64,000 nucleotides of DNA from Thermoplasmata archaeon (GTDB lineage: Archaea; Thermoplasmatota; Thermoplasmata; Lutacidiplasmatales; UBA184). Positions 36,307 to 46,429 of the stretch are shown piece by piece; the first letter of the stretch is position 1; each line of letters starts with the position of its first letter. The position numbers and the translations under genes are program-made. The notes beneath the pieces are model-generated. The model had not been told where the DNA came from, searched no databases, and worked only from the letters and a program-made list of their open reading frames with translations. Where the stretch lies: NCBI GenBank assembly GCA_022750155.1, contig JAKIWG010000006.1, positions 1 through 64,000 on the forward strand, read 5' to 3'.

Positions 36307-36473
36307 CTCTGGACGGTCGAGAGGTACGATACCATCTCACGCCTCGCGGCGAAGACGCGATCTTCATCCTCCTCGCGTTTCTCCGATACGGAACCCTTCA
36401 CGGCGCGGGGACCCAATCATCGGGAGACCTCCCCGAGGCGAGCCGACCCGGCCCTCGGGTCCGACGCGGATAA
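36291..36473 (+). pseudogene. C-terminal remnant of a winged-helix regulator
   Basis: GREVRYHLTPRGEDAIFILLAFLRYG resembles the wing and C-terminal helix of a wHTH; no N-terminal HTH. Confidence 0.45.
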
Positions 36474-36500
36474 GTAGCGACCGTTTCCTCCACGCTGAGA

Positions 36501-37109
36501 ATGGCGACGAAGTTCTGCACGCAGTGTGGAGGGGGAAACCTCCCGCAGGCGAGCTTCTGTCAGTACTGCGGAAGCGCCCTCATGGCCGGGCCGGGCGCAC
36601 CGCTTGCCGGCGCCTTGTCCCCCTCGAACAATCCGCCTCCTCCTCCGCCTCCCGGGCCCTGGGGCGGGTCCTCGTACCCGGTCGGCGGGTCCGCACCCCC
36701 GAAGCGCCGGCGGTGGGGATTGATCGTCGTGGGTGCGGTAGTAGCCCTGCTTGTGATTGGGGGAATCGCGTTCCTGTTCCTACCCTCGTCGCCGGACGTT
36801 GTCGTGACCGGGATCAACTTCAGCTCGCCGGACAACGCGTGCGGGCTCAATGGGCTCGTCGACAATGGGTTCAACGCGAGCAGCGGCGACTCGATCGAAC
36901 TCACCTACGATATCTCCGGAAACAATACGACCGGCAACGCCACCGCCCCCTGCACGATCCATTCCGTTTCGACCTCCACCCCGGGATTCAGCGTGACGGG
37001 GGCAGACGTCCCCTTGATGGTACCGGCAAACGCTATGCAACTGCTCTCGTTCTCGGTCAATGTGCCGGACTCGGGCTACACCGGAGTGCTCTCGCTCGTC
37101 GTCACCTGA
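36501..37109 (+). CDS. N-terminal zinc-ribbon, Pro-rich linker, TM and extracellular beta domain
   Basis: FCTQCGGGNLPQASFCQYCG; PPPPPPPGPWGG; TM WGLIVVGAVVALLVIGGIAFLFL. Confidence 0.82.
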   Translation: MATKFCTQCGGGNLPQASFCQYCGSALMAGPGAPLAGALSPSNNPPPPPPPGPWGGSSYPVGGSAPPKRRRWGLIVVGAVVALLVIGGIAFLFLPSSPDVVVTGINFSSPDNACGLNGLVDNGFNASSGDSIELTYDISGNNTTGNATAPCTIHSVSTSTPGFSVTGADVPLMVPANAMQLLSFSVNVPDSGYTGVLSLVVT

Positions 37110-37145
37110 TCCCCCGTCGTCGTTCGGCTTCCCCGCGCCCGCGCT

Positions 37146-39959
37146 TCAAGGAACCTCGATTCGCCCCGAGGGGGTTCCATCGTGGGCCGCCTCTGAACGA
37201 TCCGAAGCCCCGCCCGGTGCGGATTCGGGACCGGCGTGACCGCCGAGGCTCCCCGTGATTGGACGCGCCCATGGGGTGGTCGGCGGGGGGCTCTTCCCCG
37301 ACCGCTTCCGCCCCAGGGGCCCGAAGACGAACCATGCCACCGCCACCCCGACGACCAGGCCGCCGGCCACCAGGAGAATCGACATTGTACTGATCCCTCC
37401 AGCCGAGGAGCCGCTCGTCGGGCTCTGTGCGTACACTATGGTCACCTGGACGGTCTGGCCCTGGACGTAGATCACTCCGGCCGCAACGACCGCCAGGTAG
37501 CCAGCCACTTTTCCCGCGAGGTAATTGTACGACCCATTCGGGAGGGCGGTGACGACGGAGCTCCCCAACCCTCCGAACACCGTCGAACCGAGGACGATAG
37601 ACCACTGGGTCCCCACGGCGAGCCCATACTCGGTGAAGGTGACCGGGAACAGAAACGCCGTGAACAGAACCAGGATTGTGATGTTGGTCCTTTCGTCCAG
37701 ATACGGGCCCGCCGCGGGCTCGGCGACGGTGTACCCGGCCACGGTAGGGATCCGGAACTGATAGGTCGCACCCGGGCCGTTCGCTTGGGGAATCACGATG
37801 GTCAAAGCGGGCGAGGTGAAGGTCTGGCCGTTGAGTACTACGGACCACGGGAAGTTGTGGAGGCCGCTCGCAGTGAACGTGAGGGTGTAGCCGAACCACA
37901 GGGTGGTCAGCGGATATCGGTCGATGTTCGAGGCGTTGATCTCAAGGGGGCTGTCCACGAGGCCGTCTGGGTTCGGCCAGACCTGGCCCGGACCCGAGTA
38001 GAGGTCGGGACCCGTGTGATTCCCCCAGTAATTCCCCCCTTCGGGGTAGCCGGCGTCCCAATGGACCACTTGCGCCGAAGGAGGATTCGACCATCCCGCA
38101 TCCCCTACGAAGTTGTTGTGGTACACCCAGACTCCGCTGTTGCCATCGACCATGAAGCCTACCTGGTCGTCGTAAAACCAGTTGCCAGCCGCGGTCGTGT
38201 TGACATCGTCGACGAGCCTCAGTCCCATGGTCGAAAGCGAGCCGTTGTTGTTCAGTAGCTGGAGGTCCGTGCAGTTCGAAATGGCAAGCGCGTCCCCGAC
38301 ATGGGTGGCATTGTTCTGATCGATGACACTCGCAGACACGAAGGTAGCGAGGATCCCGGTCCCGTTCGCCTGCTGGGTGAATCCCCCGGGATTGTACTGA
38401 ACGGTGAGGCCGGAGGAGTGATTGAGCAGCAACCCCACGTTGCCCGCGTGGTCGATGGTGTTGTTCTCGACCACTGCCGAGTTCACCCCAGAGAGGTTGA
38501 CCGCCGAGTAGCCTGCGCGGGAGTCGAGGTTGAACTCGAACACCAGGTTCTGCGTTGAATCGGCCTCGATCCCCGCATGGTCCGCACCGGACACGTTGTT
38601 GTTTTCGACGGTGGCCTGGCTATCGTCAGATAGCCAGACGGCCGCGGGGAGGCCGGCCGAACCAGAGAAATCGTTGTAGGTCACCCTGAGGGTGGAACTG
38701 AGGGCGTCCTGGAACGCAACGGAATCCCCTCGCGCCGCGTTTCCCTCCACGCGGACGTTCCGGTCGCTGCACATCGATAGGGCCGACGAGGAGGTTCGGT
38801 TTCCATTCAACAATAGGTTCGACTGCACGGTGACGTTCGACGAGAACCCAACCCAGGTCGCCACCGAACGGAAAGAAGAGAGGTTGTTCGAGGCCACCAC
38901 CAGGTTCGTGGTGTTCCCGACCATGACCGCGTGCTGAGCCCCGGTGAACTGACTGGACGTCAGGCTGACGTTGAGGTCGTGTTCGAGATATGCGCCGGTG
39001 GTGAATCCGGAAAAGGTCTCCGAGGTGAACGTCGCCCCCGTGGTGCCGAGGATGGCTATCCCCTCGATTCCCCCGCTGCCGGTGTTCAGCGATCCGGAGA
39101 CGGTGTTCCCATTTTCGACGTGTATGGCCATCTGGCTCAGCGTCAGCGTGTTCGATCGGACGAACGAGAAGGAAACACCCTTCTCAACAATCCCGTGACC
39201 AGTCGAGGACAGTTCGTTGGCTATCAGGTTCACATGGTCTGACCGGAGCACCTCGACCCCCACCGCTGAACCGTTCGCCTGATTCCCCGTGATAGACACC
39301 ACAGAGGAATCGACTATCCCTATCGCGTTCCCGCTCGAGTTGGAAAGCACATTGTTGAGGACGCTGACATTGACGTCACCGCCATAGGTGGTCCCGTTCA
39401 TGCCGGAGCCTGTATTCCCCACCACGCTGAGGTTGACGGAGTCCTCGGCGTCGACGGACCACCCGGCTCCAGTGAGATGATTTCCGGTTACGACCGCCCC
39501 CTGCACCGCCTCGAGTAGGATTCCTGTGGTGGTGGATTCGACGGAGAGGTTCTCGACGACGAGCCGATCGACGTTGAACCCGATGAAGGCCGCATCCGTG
39601 CCATTGACTTGGGTCAGTGTCATTCCATTCCCGTTGAGCACGCTACCGTTCCGTTCGTCGAGTATGGACCCTGTGAACGACGCGGTCAGAGTGTAGGTAT
39701 GACCCGCTACCTGAATCGGTGCGGAGGCGTTGCTCACATTGCCGTCCGGCAGAATGATCGTCCCGTAGGTCGAAGGATGAATCACGGGCTCGGAGGAAAG
39801 CGCACGGGGCCCCGGGGGGTCGGGACCTTGCGGCGATGTGACGACTCGCAGGGGCTGAAAAGGGGCTGAACCGGACGGGACTTTCGTCCAGGTGTGACCG
39901 ATCCCTCCCAACGCCAGGGAGGCAAGGATGAGGGCGACCACAATCGTCGGGGGTCGCAT
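37146..39959 (-). CDS. NosD-like right-handed parallel beta-helix surface protein with C-terminal TM
   Basis: Many ~22-residue repeats such as 'NTISGS..NN.VT.NNL'; periplasmic copper-binding/NosD-type repeats; C-terminal TM ISTMSILLVAGGLVVGVAVAWFVFG. Confidence 0.88.
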   Translation of the reverse strand: MRPPTIVVALILASLALGGIGHTWTKVPSGSAPFQPLRVVTSPQGPDPPGPRALSSEPVIHPSTYGTIILPDGNVSNASAPIQVAGHTYTLTASFTGSILDERNGSVLNGNGMTLTQVNGTDAAFIGFNVDRLVVENLSVESTTTGILLEAVQGAVVTGNHLTGAGWSVDAEDSVNLSVVGNTGSGMNGTTYGGDVNVSVLNNVLSNSSGNAIGIVDSSVVSITGNQANGSAVGVEVLRSDHVNLIANELSSTGHGIVEKGVSFSFVRSNTLTLSQMAIHVENGNTVSGSLNTGSGGIEGIAILGTTGATFTSETFSGFTTGAYLEHDLNVSLTSSQFTGAQHAVMVGNTTNLVVASNNLSSFRSVATWVGFSSNVTVQSNLLLNGNRTSSSALSMCSDRNVRVEGNAARGDSVAFQDALSSTLRVTYNDFSGSAGLPAAVWLSDDSQATVENNNVSGADHAGIEADSTQNLVFEFNLDSRAGYSAVNLSGVNSAVVENNTIDHAGNVGLLLNHSSGLTVQYNPGGFTQQANGTGILATFVSASVIDQNNATHVGDALAISNCTDLQLLNNNGSLSTMGLRLVDDVNTTAAGNWFYDDQVGFMVDGNSGVWVYHNNFVGDAGWSNPPSAQVVHWDAGYPEGGNYWGNHTGPDLYSGPGQVWPNPDGLVDSPLEINASNIDRYPLTTLWFGYTLTFTASGLHNFPWSVVLNGQTFTSPALTIVIPQANGPGATYQFRIPTVAGYTVAEPAAGPYLDERTNITILVLFTAFLFPVTFTEYGLAVGTQWSIVLGSTVFGGLGSSVVTALPNGSYNYLAGKVAGYLAVVAAGVIYVQGQTVQVTIVYAQSPTSGSSAGGISTMSILLVAGGLVVGVAVAWFVFGPLGRKRSGKSPPPTTPWARPITGSLGGHAGPESAPGGASDRSEAAHDGTPSGRIEVP

Positions 39960-40208
39960 CGACCTCGTTCTGCCGAGGCCGTGATAAGGTTAACCGGATT
40001 GTAGGAGAGCGACCCACGGAGCGCCAGGTTCCCTGTCCCGAGGAACCCTCGAACCCTTCAGCCTTCCAACGGCGGCCACCGGCGTGAAAAACGTCGGCCA
40101 ATACGGCCAAACGAACCTGGGCCTGGGAATACCTGAAAGCTCGATGGAGTATGGGCGTAACTGGAATAGTACATAGTTTCAGTATGCATCGTTAAGTCAT
40201 CGGAGTGG

Positions 40209-41249
40209 TTGTTCCGGCTCCCGGGGAGCCTCGTGGAAGGACGGAAACTGCAACTGGCCGGCGGCTCGACCTACGTGGTCTCGCTGCCCAAGAGGTGGGT
40301 CACGAACGCTGGGCTGAAGGCCGGCGACACGCTCTTCCTGGAGACCCCCGCCGACGGTGCAGTGGTGGTCCGGCATCACGTCGTAGACAAACCCGCGGTC
40401 CGCCGGAAGGTTTTCCACGAGAAGGGGGAGGAGGCACGGGAACACCTGCTCCGCAAGCTGATTGGTGCGTACGTTTCCGGGTTCGGCCTCATCGAGGTCC
40501 GCTTCCCCTCCGAGCGGGGGCCTTTCGTCCGCCGCGTGGCGAGAGAGTTCTGCCGACTCGTGATCGGCCCGGAAGTGATCGAGGAAAGCCGGGGCAGCCT
40601 GGTCATCCAGGACCTCTCCGACGCCACCGAGCTCAGCGCCGAGAAGTGCCTCCGGCGGATGCACCTCACCGTTCGAGCCATGCTGGAGGACGCCATCCTG
40701 GCTCTCAAGACGTCCACCTCGGCCCTCGCCCATGACGTCGCCCAACGCGACCAGGACGTGGACCGACTGTACTGGATGGTCGCCAAGCAGTACCACCTGA
40801 CCCAGACCTCTTCCAACGCCGGGGCGGATCGGTCCGCCTACCTGGCCGGCCACAGCTATCGGTTGGTGGCGAAGCTACTGGAACGGATCGGCGATCATGC
40901 CGAGCGAATCGCCGGCACCTTCTCCATACTCACGACCGGCAAGGCGATCGATCCGAAGCTGACCAAGGACCTCGATGAAGCCACGGCGTCTGCCGTCGCG
41001 ATTCTCGACAAGGCGTTCACGGCGTTGCTTCAGGGCGACGTCGACGGTGCCAACGATGCCATCGACGATCGGGCTGAACACCAACGGCTGATCGATGCCC
41101 TCTCCCACCGGGTGGCCACCCGCAAGGGCGAGGAGCTCCTCGCACTCGGCACCGTGGTGGACAGCCTCGGCCGAACCGCCAGCTATGCGGCCGACATCGC
41201 CGAGCAGGCGATCGATCTCGCGGTTCTCATGACCCCGGAAGCGGGCTGA
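40209..41249 (+). CDS. phoU: Phosphate uptake regulator: AbrB-like N-terminus plus PhoU domains
   Basis: TTG start; RKLQLAGGSTYVVSLPKRWVTNAGLKAGDTLFL (AbrB) then PhoU helices with RLVAKLLERIGDHAERIA. Confidence 0.88.
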   Translation: MFRLPGSLVEGRKLQLAGGSTYVVSLPKRWVTNAGLKAGDTLFLETPADGAVVVRHHVVDKPAVRRKVFHEKGEEAREHLLRKLIGAYVSGFGLIEVRFPSERGPFVRRVAREFCRLVIGPEVIEESRGSLVIQDLSDATELSAEKCLRRMHLTVRAMLEDAILALKTSTSALAHDVAQRDQDVDRLYWMVAKQYHLTQTSSNAGADRSAYLAGHSYRLVAKLLERIGDHAERIAGTFSILTTGKAIDPKLTKDLDEATASAVAILDKAFTALLQGDVDGANDAIDDRAEHQRLIDALSHRVATRKGEELLALGTVVDSLGRTASYAADIAEQAIDLAVLMTPEAG

Positions 41250-41291
41250 ACGGAATCCTCCGTCCTGTCGAAAGCGCCAGGGACCGGTGGG

Positions 41292-42377
41292 CTATCCATC
41301 GGATTCGGCCGTGGTACCGGTTGAGCCTCTGGCGGATGTCGGGGACTGGGACGTCCGGCGGAGGAAGGAGCGTCGGGCGGGCGGAGGCGTCGAGGCCGGC
41401 CCGGGAGCGGTCCCCCCAGAGGTCGGCACCATGTTTTCCTCGGTCCCCTCGCCCGAGGGACGCTCGGACTTGCGCGCGGCAAGCGCCGACCTGACGATCT
41501 CCCCGTCGACGCGATAGGCGCGGTGTTCCACCCCGTATTCGATCGACAGGTCCGCGATCTCAAGAATTCGGCGCGGATTCCCTCCCGCGGCCTCGGCGAT
41601 GATCGCGACCGCTTCTTTGTCGAATGGATAGAGCGGGTCGATCTCCTCGACCACTCGCTTGCCGAGCAGCTTCTTAGCGAGGAGCAGGGCCGCCTCATCG
41701 GCGGTCATTTTCGGCACGAAGAACGTCCGGTTGATCCTCGAGGCCAGCGCAGGCCGGTTCTTGATGATCCAATCGAGGTACCCCTGATAGCAGCCGAACA
41801 TCACGAGCACACCGGGCTTGATCGAGTCGAACACCTCTTGGAGAGTTTTCCCGAATGCATCGAGCTCCGGTGTCTTCGACAGGTTATGGAGGTCGTTGAG
41901 CAGGAGAACCGCCGGTGCGTTCTCATTGAGAGCCAGTCCGATGGTCTTGCCGGCCTGAATCGGGTCGTACTTCTCGTCGGAAACCTTCTGCAGCGCGGTA
42001 ACCTCTCGAAACCAAGCCGGATAGCTGAACCCCTTGGGAACCCCCGCGAGCTTGGCAGCCTTCAGTATCTCGCCCGCGAGCCCCCGAAGGATCCAGTTGG
42101 TCTGAGAGGTCACGTCGAAGTAGACTGTGAACGTCTTTCTCTCGCGCGCCTCAGCGGCCGTGAGGAGGAGGCGCTCGGTCTTCCCTGTCCCGTGGGAACC
42201 GACGATGGCGACGACCACCCGATTCTCCCGCTCCCAGATCTCGTCGCGGATTGCCTGCAGGTTCTGGTCGATGTCCAGATTGACATGATACACGCCGATG
42301 TCCTGGAGGCTCTCGCTAGCCAATTCCCGAAACGGGTTGCTGGTGAGGCCGTATCGTTCGAAGGTCGAGATCGGCAT
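41292..42377 (-). CDS. AAA ATPase (ExeA/Orc-like), part of pilus locus
   Basis: FERYGLTSNPFRELASE...VVVAIVGSHGTGKTERLLL...AVLLLNDLHNL; start at internal ATG (MPISTFER). Confidence 0.85.
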   Translation of the reverse strand: MPISTFERYGLTSNPFRELASESLQDIGVYHVNLDIDQNLQAIRDEIWERENRVVVAIVGSHGTGKTERLLLTAAEARERKTFTVYFDVTSQTNWILRGLAGEILKAAKLAGVPKGFSYPAWFREVTALQKVSDEKYDPIQAGKTIGLALNENAPAVLLLNDLHNLSKTPELDAFGKTLQEVFDSIKPGVLVMFGCYQGYLDWIIKNRPALASRINRTFFVPKMTADEAALLLAKKLLGKRVVEEIDPLYPFDKEAVAIIAEAAGGNPRRILEIADLSIEYGVEHRAYRVDGEIVRSALAARKSERPSGEGTEENMVPTSGGTAPGPASTPPPARRSFLRRTSQSPTSARGSTGTTAESDG

Positions 42378-42391
42378 GGAACGACCGTGGG

Positions 42392-43021
42392 TCAGAGGAC
42401 CCGCCTCCGGAGGTCGATGGCCAGCCGCTTGCCATCGAACTCGTAGTAGATGTTGCGGTCGATGAACTTTCCGTCCATCCACTTCGGGATGCGCAAGTAC
42501 CTCACAATCCCCTCCGGCCCCTCCTTGCTATGGAACTGGATAACGCCGTCGGCGAGGTGCATGGCGACGGCCTCGGATTGGGCCTCGAACATGCCCCGGT
42601 CCGTGGCCAATACGATCGTAGTTCGCTTCTCGTGGCAGAGCGCGCGAAGGCGGCGAACGAGGGCCGCGAAGCTAGGCCCGGGCAGTTCAAGGGTGAGGAA
42701 GGAGAACGAATCGACGGCCAATAGACCCCCATTCGCCCCGAACTCTCCCAGATTGTCGAGTGCGTCCCGCTCAAAGATCTCGAGCTTGGGTTCTCCCCAC
42801 GGGTCGAGCTTCCCCTCCGTCACCAGGAGTTGCTGCAACTCCTCCCGGTCCCTGGAGATCACGAATGTAACGGGATGCTCCTGCCGTAGGGCGGCGAGAG
42901 CCAACTTGCGCACGAAAAAACTCTTTGCTCCGTCGGCCCCGGACTCGATGACCACAAGACGCGCGTCGGCAAGCTCAGGAATGATGGTGTCGAGGCCGGG
43001 AACCTCGACGGGAATCCCCAT
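42392..43021 (-). CDS. KaiC/FlaH(ArlH)-like protein with degenerate Walker A
   Basis: RecA-like fold sequence; ESGADGAKSFF in place of GxxGxGKS/T; Walker B-like GGLLAVDSFSFL; adjacent to pilus genes. Confidence 0.75.
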   Translation of the reverse strand: MGIPVEVPGLDTIIPELADARLVVIESGADGAKSFFVRKLALAALRQEHPVTFVISRDREELQQLLVTEGKLDPWGEPKLEIFERDALDNLGEFGANGGLLAVDSFSFLTLELPGPSFAALVRRLRALCHEKRTTIVLATDRGMFEAQSEAVAMHLADGVIQFHSKEGPEGIVRYLRIPKWMDGKFIDRNIYYEFDGKRLAIDLRRRVL

Positions 43022-43139
43022 GCGGCGCGGAAGGGTGCATGGCCCATAAGGCTGGCATCGGTAATGTATGAGTCTCCCCGGGTATCTACGCAAACTATGG
43101 TGGGGAGCTACTTTTACTCACCGAGCCCGTGGTTCGGCC

Positions 43140-43949
43140 ATGTCCAAGTTTCGTCACGATTCCCGGGCCCTATCAGAAATCGTGGGGTCCCTCATGCTCG
43201 TCCTCATCGTGGTCGTTGCCGCCACCGCGTTAGCGGTGTTCGTTCAGAGCTACCAGAAGAACCTGCAGGCGGAGCAGGCATTGGCCCAAGCGAAGAGTTT
43301 GGAGTCGTTGAAGGTCCTCCGAGTGGCCCCAACCGAAAACGGGACGAACGGAACGTGGGCGACCCTGAATTTCACCGTCGCGAGCCTGTACGTGAACCCG
43401 TCGACGATCACCGGAGTGAGCATCAACAACATGCCCGTCAGGAACTTCACCGCGCTCCACCTCAACCTGGCCTCTGGGAACTGGACCGCGGAGGTCGTCG
43501 CGGCGGGGGGGCAGTTGACGCTCTACCCCAGGGAACAGGTCTACCTCCAGGTCGACGGGCAGGGCGGGAACCTCTCGTCGTTCTACTCCCAGTCGTTGAG
43601 AGTGCCCATCTCGGCGTCGATCAGCGTCCAGATCCTCACGGCTTACCAGAATGTCTTCTCGGGGTTGTTCATCCCCCCGACGGCGATCGCTCTCGTCCAG
43701 ACGCTCCAGACCTGGAACTCGAGCGCCATGAGCTACAACCAGACCCCCCTGCTCGATGGAAGCAATTCATTCCAGCCAGGAAATGGGACGATTGTCGCGT
43801 GGTCTTGGAACATCACGCCGGGGAATATTCTTCTGTTCGGTGAGAAACAGGTGGCGCGGATGTTGAATTCGGTGACACACTACACTATCCGGTTGACGGT
43901 AACGAACGCCGAGGGGCTACAGGGCATCGACTCGATCAGGTATGTCTGA
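43140..43949 (+). CDS. Archaeal type IV pilin-like protein
   Basis: RALSEIVGSLMLVLIVVVAATALAVFVQSYQ: class III-type signal/pilin N-terminus. Confidence 0.85.
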   Translation: MSKFRHDSRALSEIVGSLMLVLIVVVAATALAVFVQSYQKNLQAEQALAQAKSLESLKVLRVAPTENGTNGTWATLNFTVASLYVNPSTITGVSINNMPVRNFTALHLNLASGNWTAEVVAAGGQLTLYPREQVYLQVDGQGGNLSSFYSQSLRVPISASISVQILTAYQNVFSGLFIPPTAIALVQTLQTWNSSAMSYNQTPLLDGSNSFQPGNGTIVAWSWNITPGNILLFGEKQVARMLNSVTHYTIRLTVTNAEGLQGIDSIRYV

Positions 43950-44033
43950 CGGCAACCTTTCCCGAAGCGGGTTCAGCCATCACTGGGACCGCCGACCTGG
44001 CCGGACTGGCGCTTTCACAGGAGCCGCCGGACC

Positions 44034-45470
44034 CTAGCCGGGGAACACGACCGCGAACGAAATCGCAGTGGCGGCCATCAGGGCGAGGGAGTGCAGAAGG
44101 CCGTAGCGCGCCTTACCTTCCGTGAAGGCTCCGATGATTACCCCGGTTCCCATCGAATTGATGAGCATCAGGTCGAAGAACCGCTGCTTCAGGGCCGCCG
44201 GACTCAGTCGGGGGACACTTGCCGCCGAAACCCCGCCGGAGCCGGACGCGCCGGCACTATTGAGCGGGTTTCCGTTGAGGAAGCTGATGTTGATCGACCC
44301 GAGCGTGGGAGCGATGAACAACAAGGAAAAGAGCACTGCCATCAGGACGCCGAAGGCGATGTACAACACGGCCACGGGCAATACGAGTTGGTTGTTGCGC
44401 TCGATCTCGATCTTGATGAAGTCGTCCATGTCCTTGGCCGCGCGGTAGACGACGACGGAGGTTTCGCCTCCCACCGCCGAGGCATCCGAAATCAACCCTG
44501 CGTATCGGTTGATGAGGGCGCTTCGCATCGGAGTCACCATCGTCTGCAGGACCACGTCGAAGGGGCGCCCCATCCGGATCCCATCCGCGGCGATCCGCAG
44601 GTCCTTGCGCATGATGTTCCCGCTGGTCTTCGCGAGCTCTACGATGCACTTCGCCGGGTCGATCCCGCCCCGCATGGCGTCGGCCATCTCGAACAGGAAC
44701 TGGGCGAATGCACGCTCGTACGTACGTCGTCGACGTTTTTCCCGACGGGCGTCCATGGCGAACGCCAGAAGCCCGATGAAGAGCCCGATGATGACCACGT
44801 ACTCAGGGGCGAGCAGCGGCTCGCCGGGTGTTCCGGTGACGAAGATCAGACCGATCATGACAAAGACGAACGCCGCCACGGCGGGGATGTAGAGTACGAT
44901 GTACTCCTTCTGGATCGGGTGCGTCGCGAAATACTTGTGGAACGTGAACCGGCGGGTTCGCTTCAGGTAGAGCACGTAGCCCCCCGCGGCCGCCGCCACG
45001 ACGGCCGCTCCCACCCCGATTTCGAGCAGGAGTGCCCGGCTGTTGAGGACGACGAACGGGTTCGGCGGGGGGACCGTCGTATTGATGGTGAAACCCCAGG
45101 AGTACTCCGCGTGGTTTCCGGCGGAGTCGGTCACGTCGACGGTGACGGTGTGGTTTCCCGGCTGGAGCTTGAGGACCGCCGGGGGGGTGTAGCTGATCTC
45201 GCTCGCGGTGATCACCGTGCCCTCGATGTTCGTCACATCGAGCCCATCTACGATCATGGTCACTCCGACGGGAAAGATGCGGCCGGCGCTGTCGGTGTAC
45301 GTCGCCGAGATGTTGGGGGTCTGGGTGTGCGAAATGGCTGCCGGCGCCGGGTTCACCGGAGTGATGATGATCGGGCCTGCCGCTGCGCGCGCACCCTGGG
45401 CATTTTGTCCGGCGAGGAGCAGGATGATGAGAAGGGCGAGGAGCAGCCAGGACCTTGCCATGGGATTCAC
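44034..45470 (-). CDS. TadC/FlaJ-type pilus platform protein with N-terminal extracellular Ig-like domain
   Basis: T2SSF-like EMADAMRGGIDPAKCIVELAKTSGNIMRKDLR...GLISDASAVGGETSVVVYRAAKDM; N-terminal NPAPAAISHTQTPNISATYTD...VDVTDSAGNHAEYSWGF. Confidence 0.85.
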   Translation of the reverse strand: MNPMARSWLLLALLIILLLAGQNAQGARAAAGPIIITPVNPAPAAISHTQTPNISATYTDSAGRIFPVGVTMIVDGLDVTNIEGTVITASEISYTPPAVLKLQPGNHTVTVDVTDSAGNHAEYSWGFTINTTVPPPNPFVVLNSRALLLEIGVGAAVVAAAAGGYVLYLKRTRRFTFHKYFATHPIQKEYIVLYIPAVAAFVFVMIGLIFVTGTPGEPLLAPEYVVIIGLFIGLLAFAMDARREKRRRRTYERAFAQFLFEMADAMRGGIDPAKCIVELAKTSGNIMRKDLRIAADGIRMGRPFDVVLQTMVTPMRSALINRYAGLISDASAVGGETSVVVYRAAKDMDDFIKIEIERNNQLVLPVAVLYIAFGVLMAVLFSLLFIAPTLGSINISFLNGNPLNSAGASGSGGVSAASVPRLSPAALKQRFFDLMLINSMGTGVIIGAFTEGKARYGLLHSLALMAATAISFAVVFPG

Positions 45471-46429
45471 TCCGCGCGGGCGTATGCCATCGAAATCAGG
45501 ATCGTCGTCATCCCCACCGAAAGTGGGACCAGTCCGAAGGTCAGCAGCAGAAGGAGGGCATTGGCGTCCAAGCCCCCCACGGTGCTGCCGAAGGCATCGA
45601 TGAGGAACGCCCCGACCGCGATCATGAGCACGCCGATCAGGACGAGACTCGAGTACATGTCGACGTACGTCTGAAGGCGCTCGATGAACTCCTTCTGGAC
45701 CGAACGCTTGAGCTTCAGGACGTCGTCCGACTTGTTCCGAAGGTACTCGTCCAGGTTGCCCCCCTGGTGGATCATGTTCCCGAGATCCCAGAACGACTCC
45801 CGGAGCGATTCGGACGGCGACTCCTTCGCGGTTTCGGCCAAGGCCGTGATGAGATCCTTCCCCTGAATGTCGGTCTTGTAGACGATCTTCTGGAACTCAG
45901 CGGTCATTGCCGGGTCGTGGTCCCTGCGGGCCATCCTGCGGACCAGCTCGATAGGGGACATGCCCGTGCTGGCCATGACCGAGAGTTCGCTCAACGTGAA
46001 CGGGAGTTCGCGCTCTAGCTGACCCTTGCGATTCGATACCCGCGTCCCCACGAGGCTCTGAAAGCCTCCCACGACGGCGACGGCGGTGAGCCCGGTAATC
46101 CCGCCCACATACTCGTACCAGGCCGGTGACGGCACGAGCAGGAGGAAAAGAGGAACGGTCACCGCCGCCGTGACCGCGACCGCAATGAGCGTGGTGACGA
46201 GCAGTACGGAACGATGCATCCCCGGAGTGGCGTGGACGCCGGCCTGTCGAAGTCGGTCCGCGAGGATCTCCGCATCCTCACCCCGGTCGAATCGTTCGCC
46301 GAGATGGCGATAGCAGAAGGCGCGGTACCTCCGCAGGAACCGTTCCTGGGCGGTCGAAGGGGCCTCACCACCGAGGCCGACGGCCTTCCCTTCCTTCGCC
46401 GATACCGAAGTGCGCCTGAAGATGTTCAT
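45467..46429 (-). CDS. TadB/FlaJ-type pilus platform protein
   Basis: ELPFTLSELSVMASTGMSPIELVRRMARR...LGNMIHQGGNLDEYLRNKSDDVLKLKRSVQKEFIERLQTY; ATGA overlap with ATPase gene. Confidence 0.87.
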   Translation of the reverse strand: MNIFRRTSVSAKEGKAVGLGGEAPSTAQERFLRRYRAFCYRHLGERFDRGEDAEILADRLRQAGVHATPGMHRSVLLVTTLIAVAVTAAVTVPLFLLLVPSPAWYEYVGGITGLTAVAVVGGFQSLVGTRVSNRKGQLERELPFTLSELSVMASTGMSPIELVRRMARRDHDPAMTAEFQKIVYKTDIQGKDLITALAETAKESPSESLRESFWDLGNMIHQGGNLDEYLRNKSDDVLKLKRSVQKEFIERLQTYVDMYSSLVLIGVLMIAVGAFLIDAFGSTVGGLDANALLLLLTFGLVPLSVGMTTILISMAYARAE

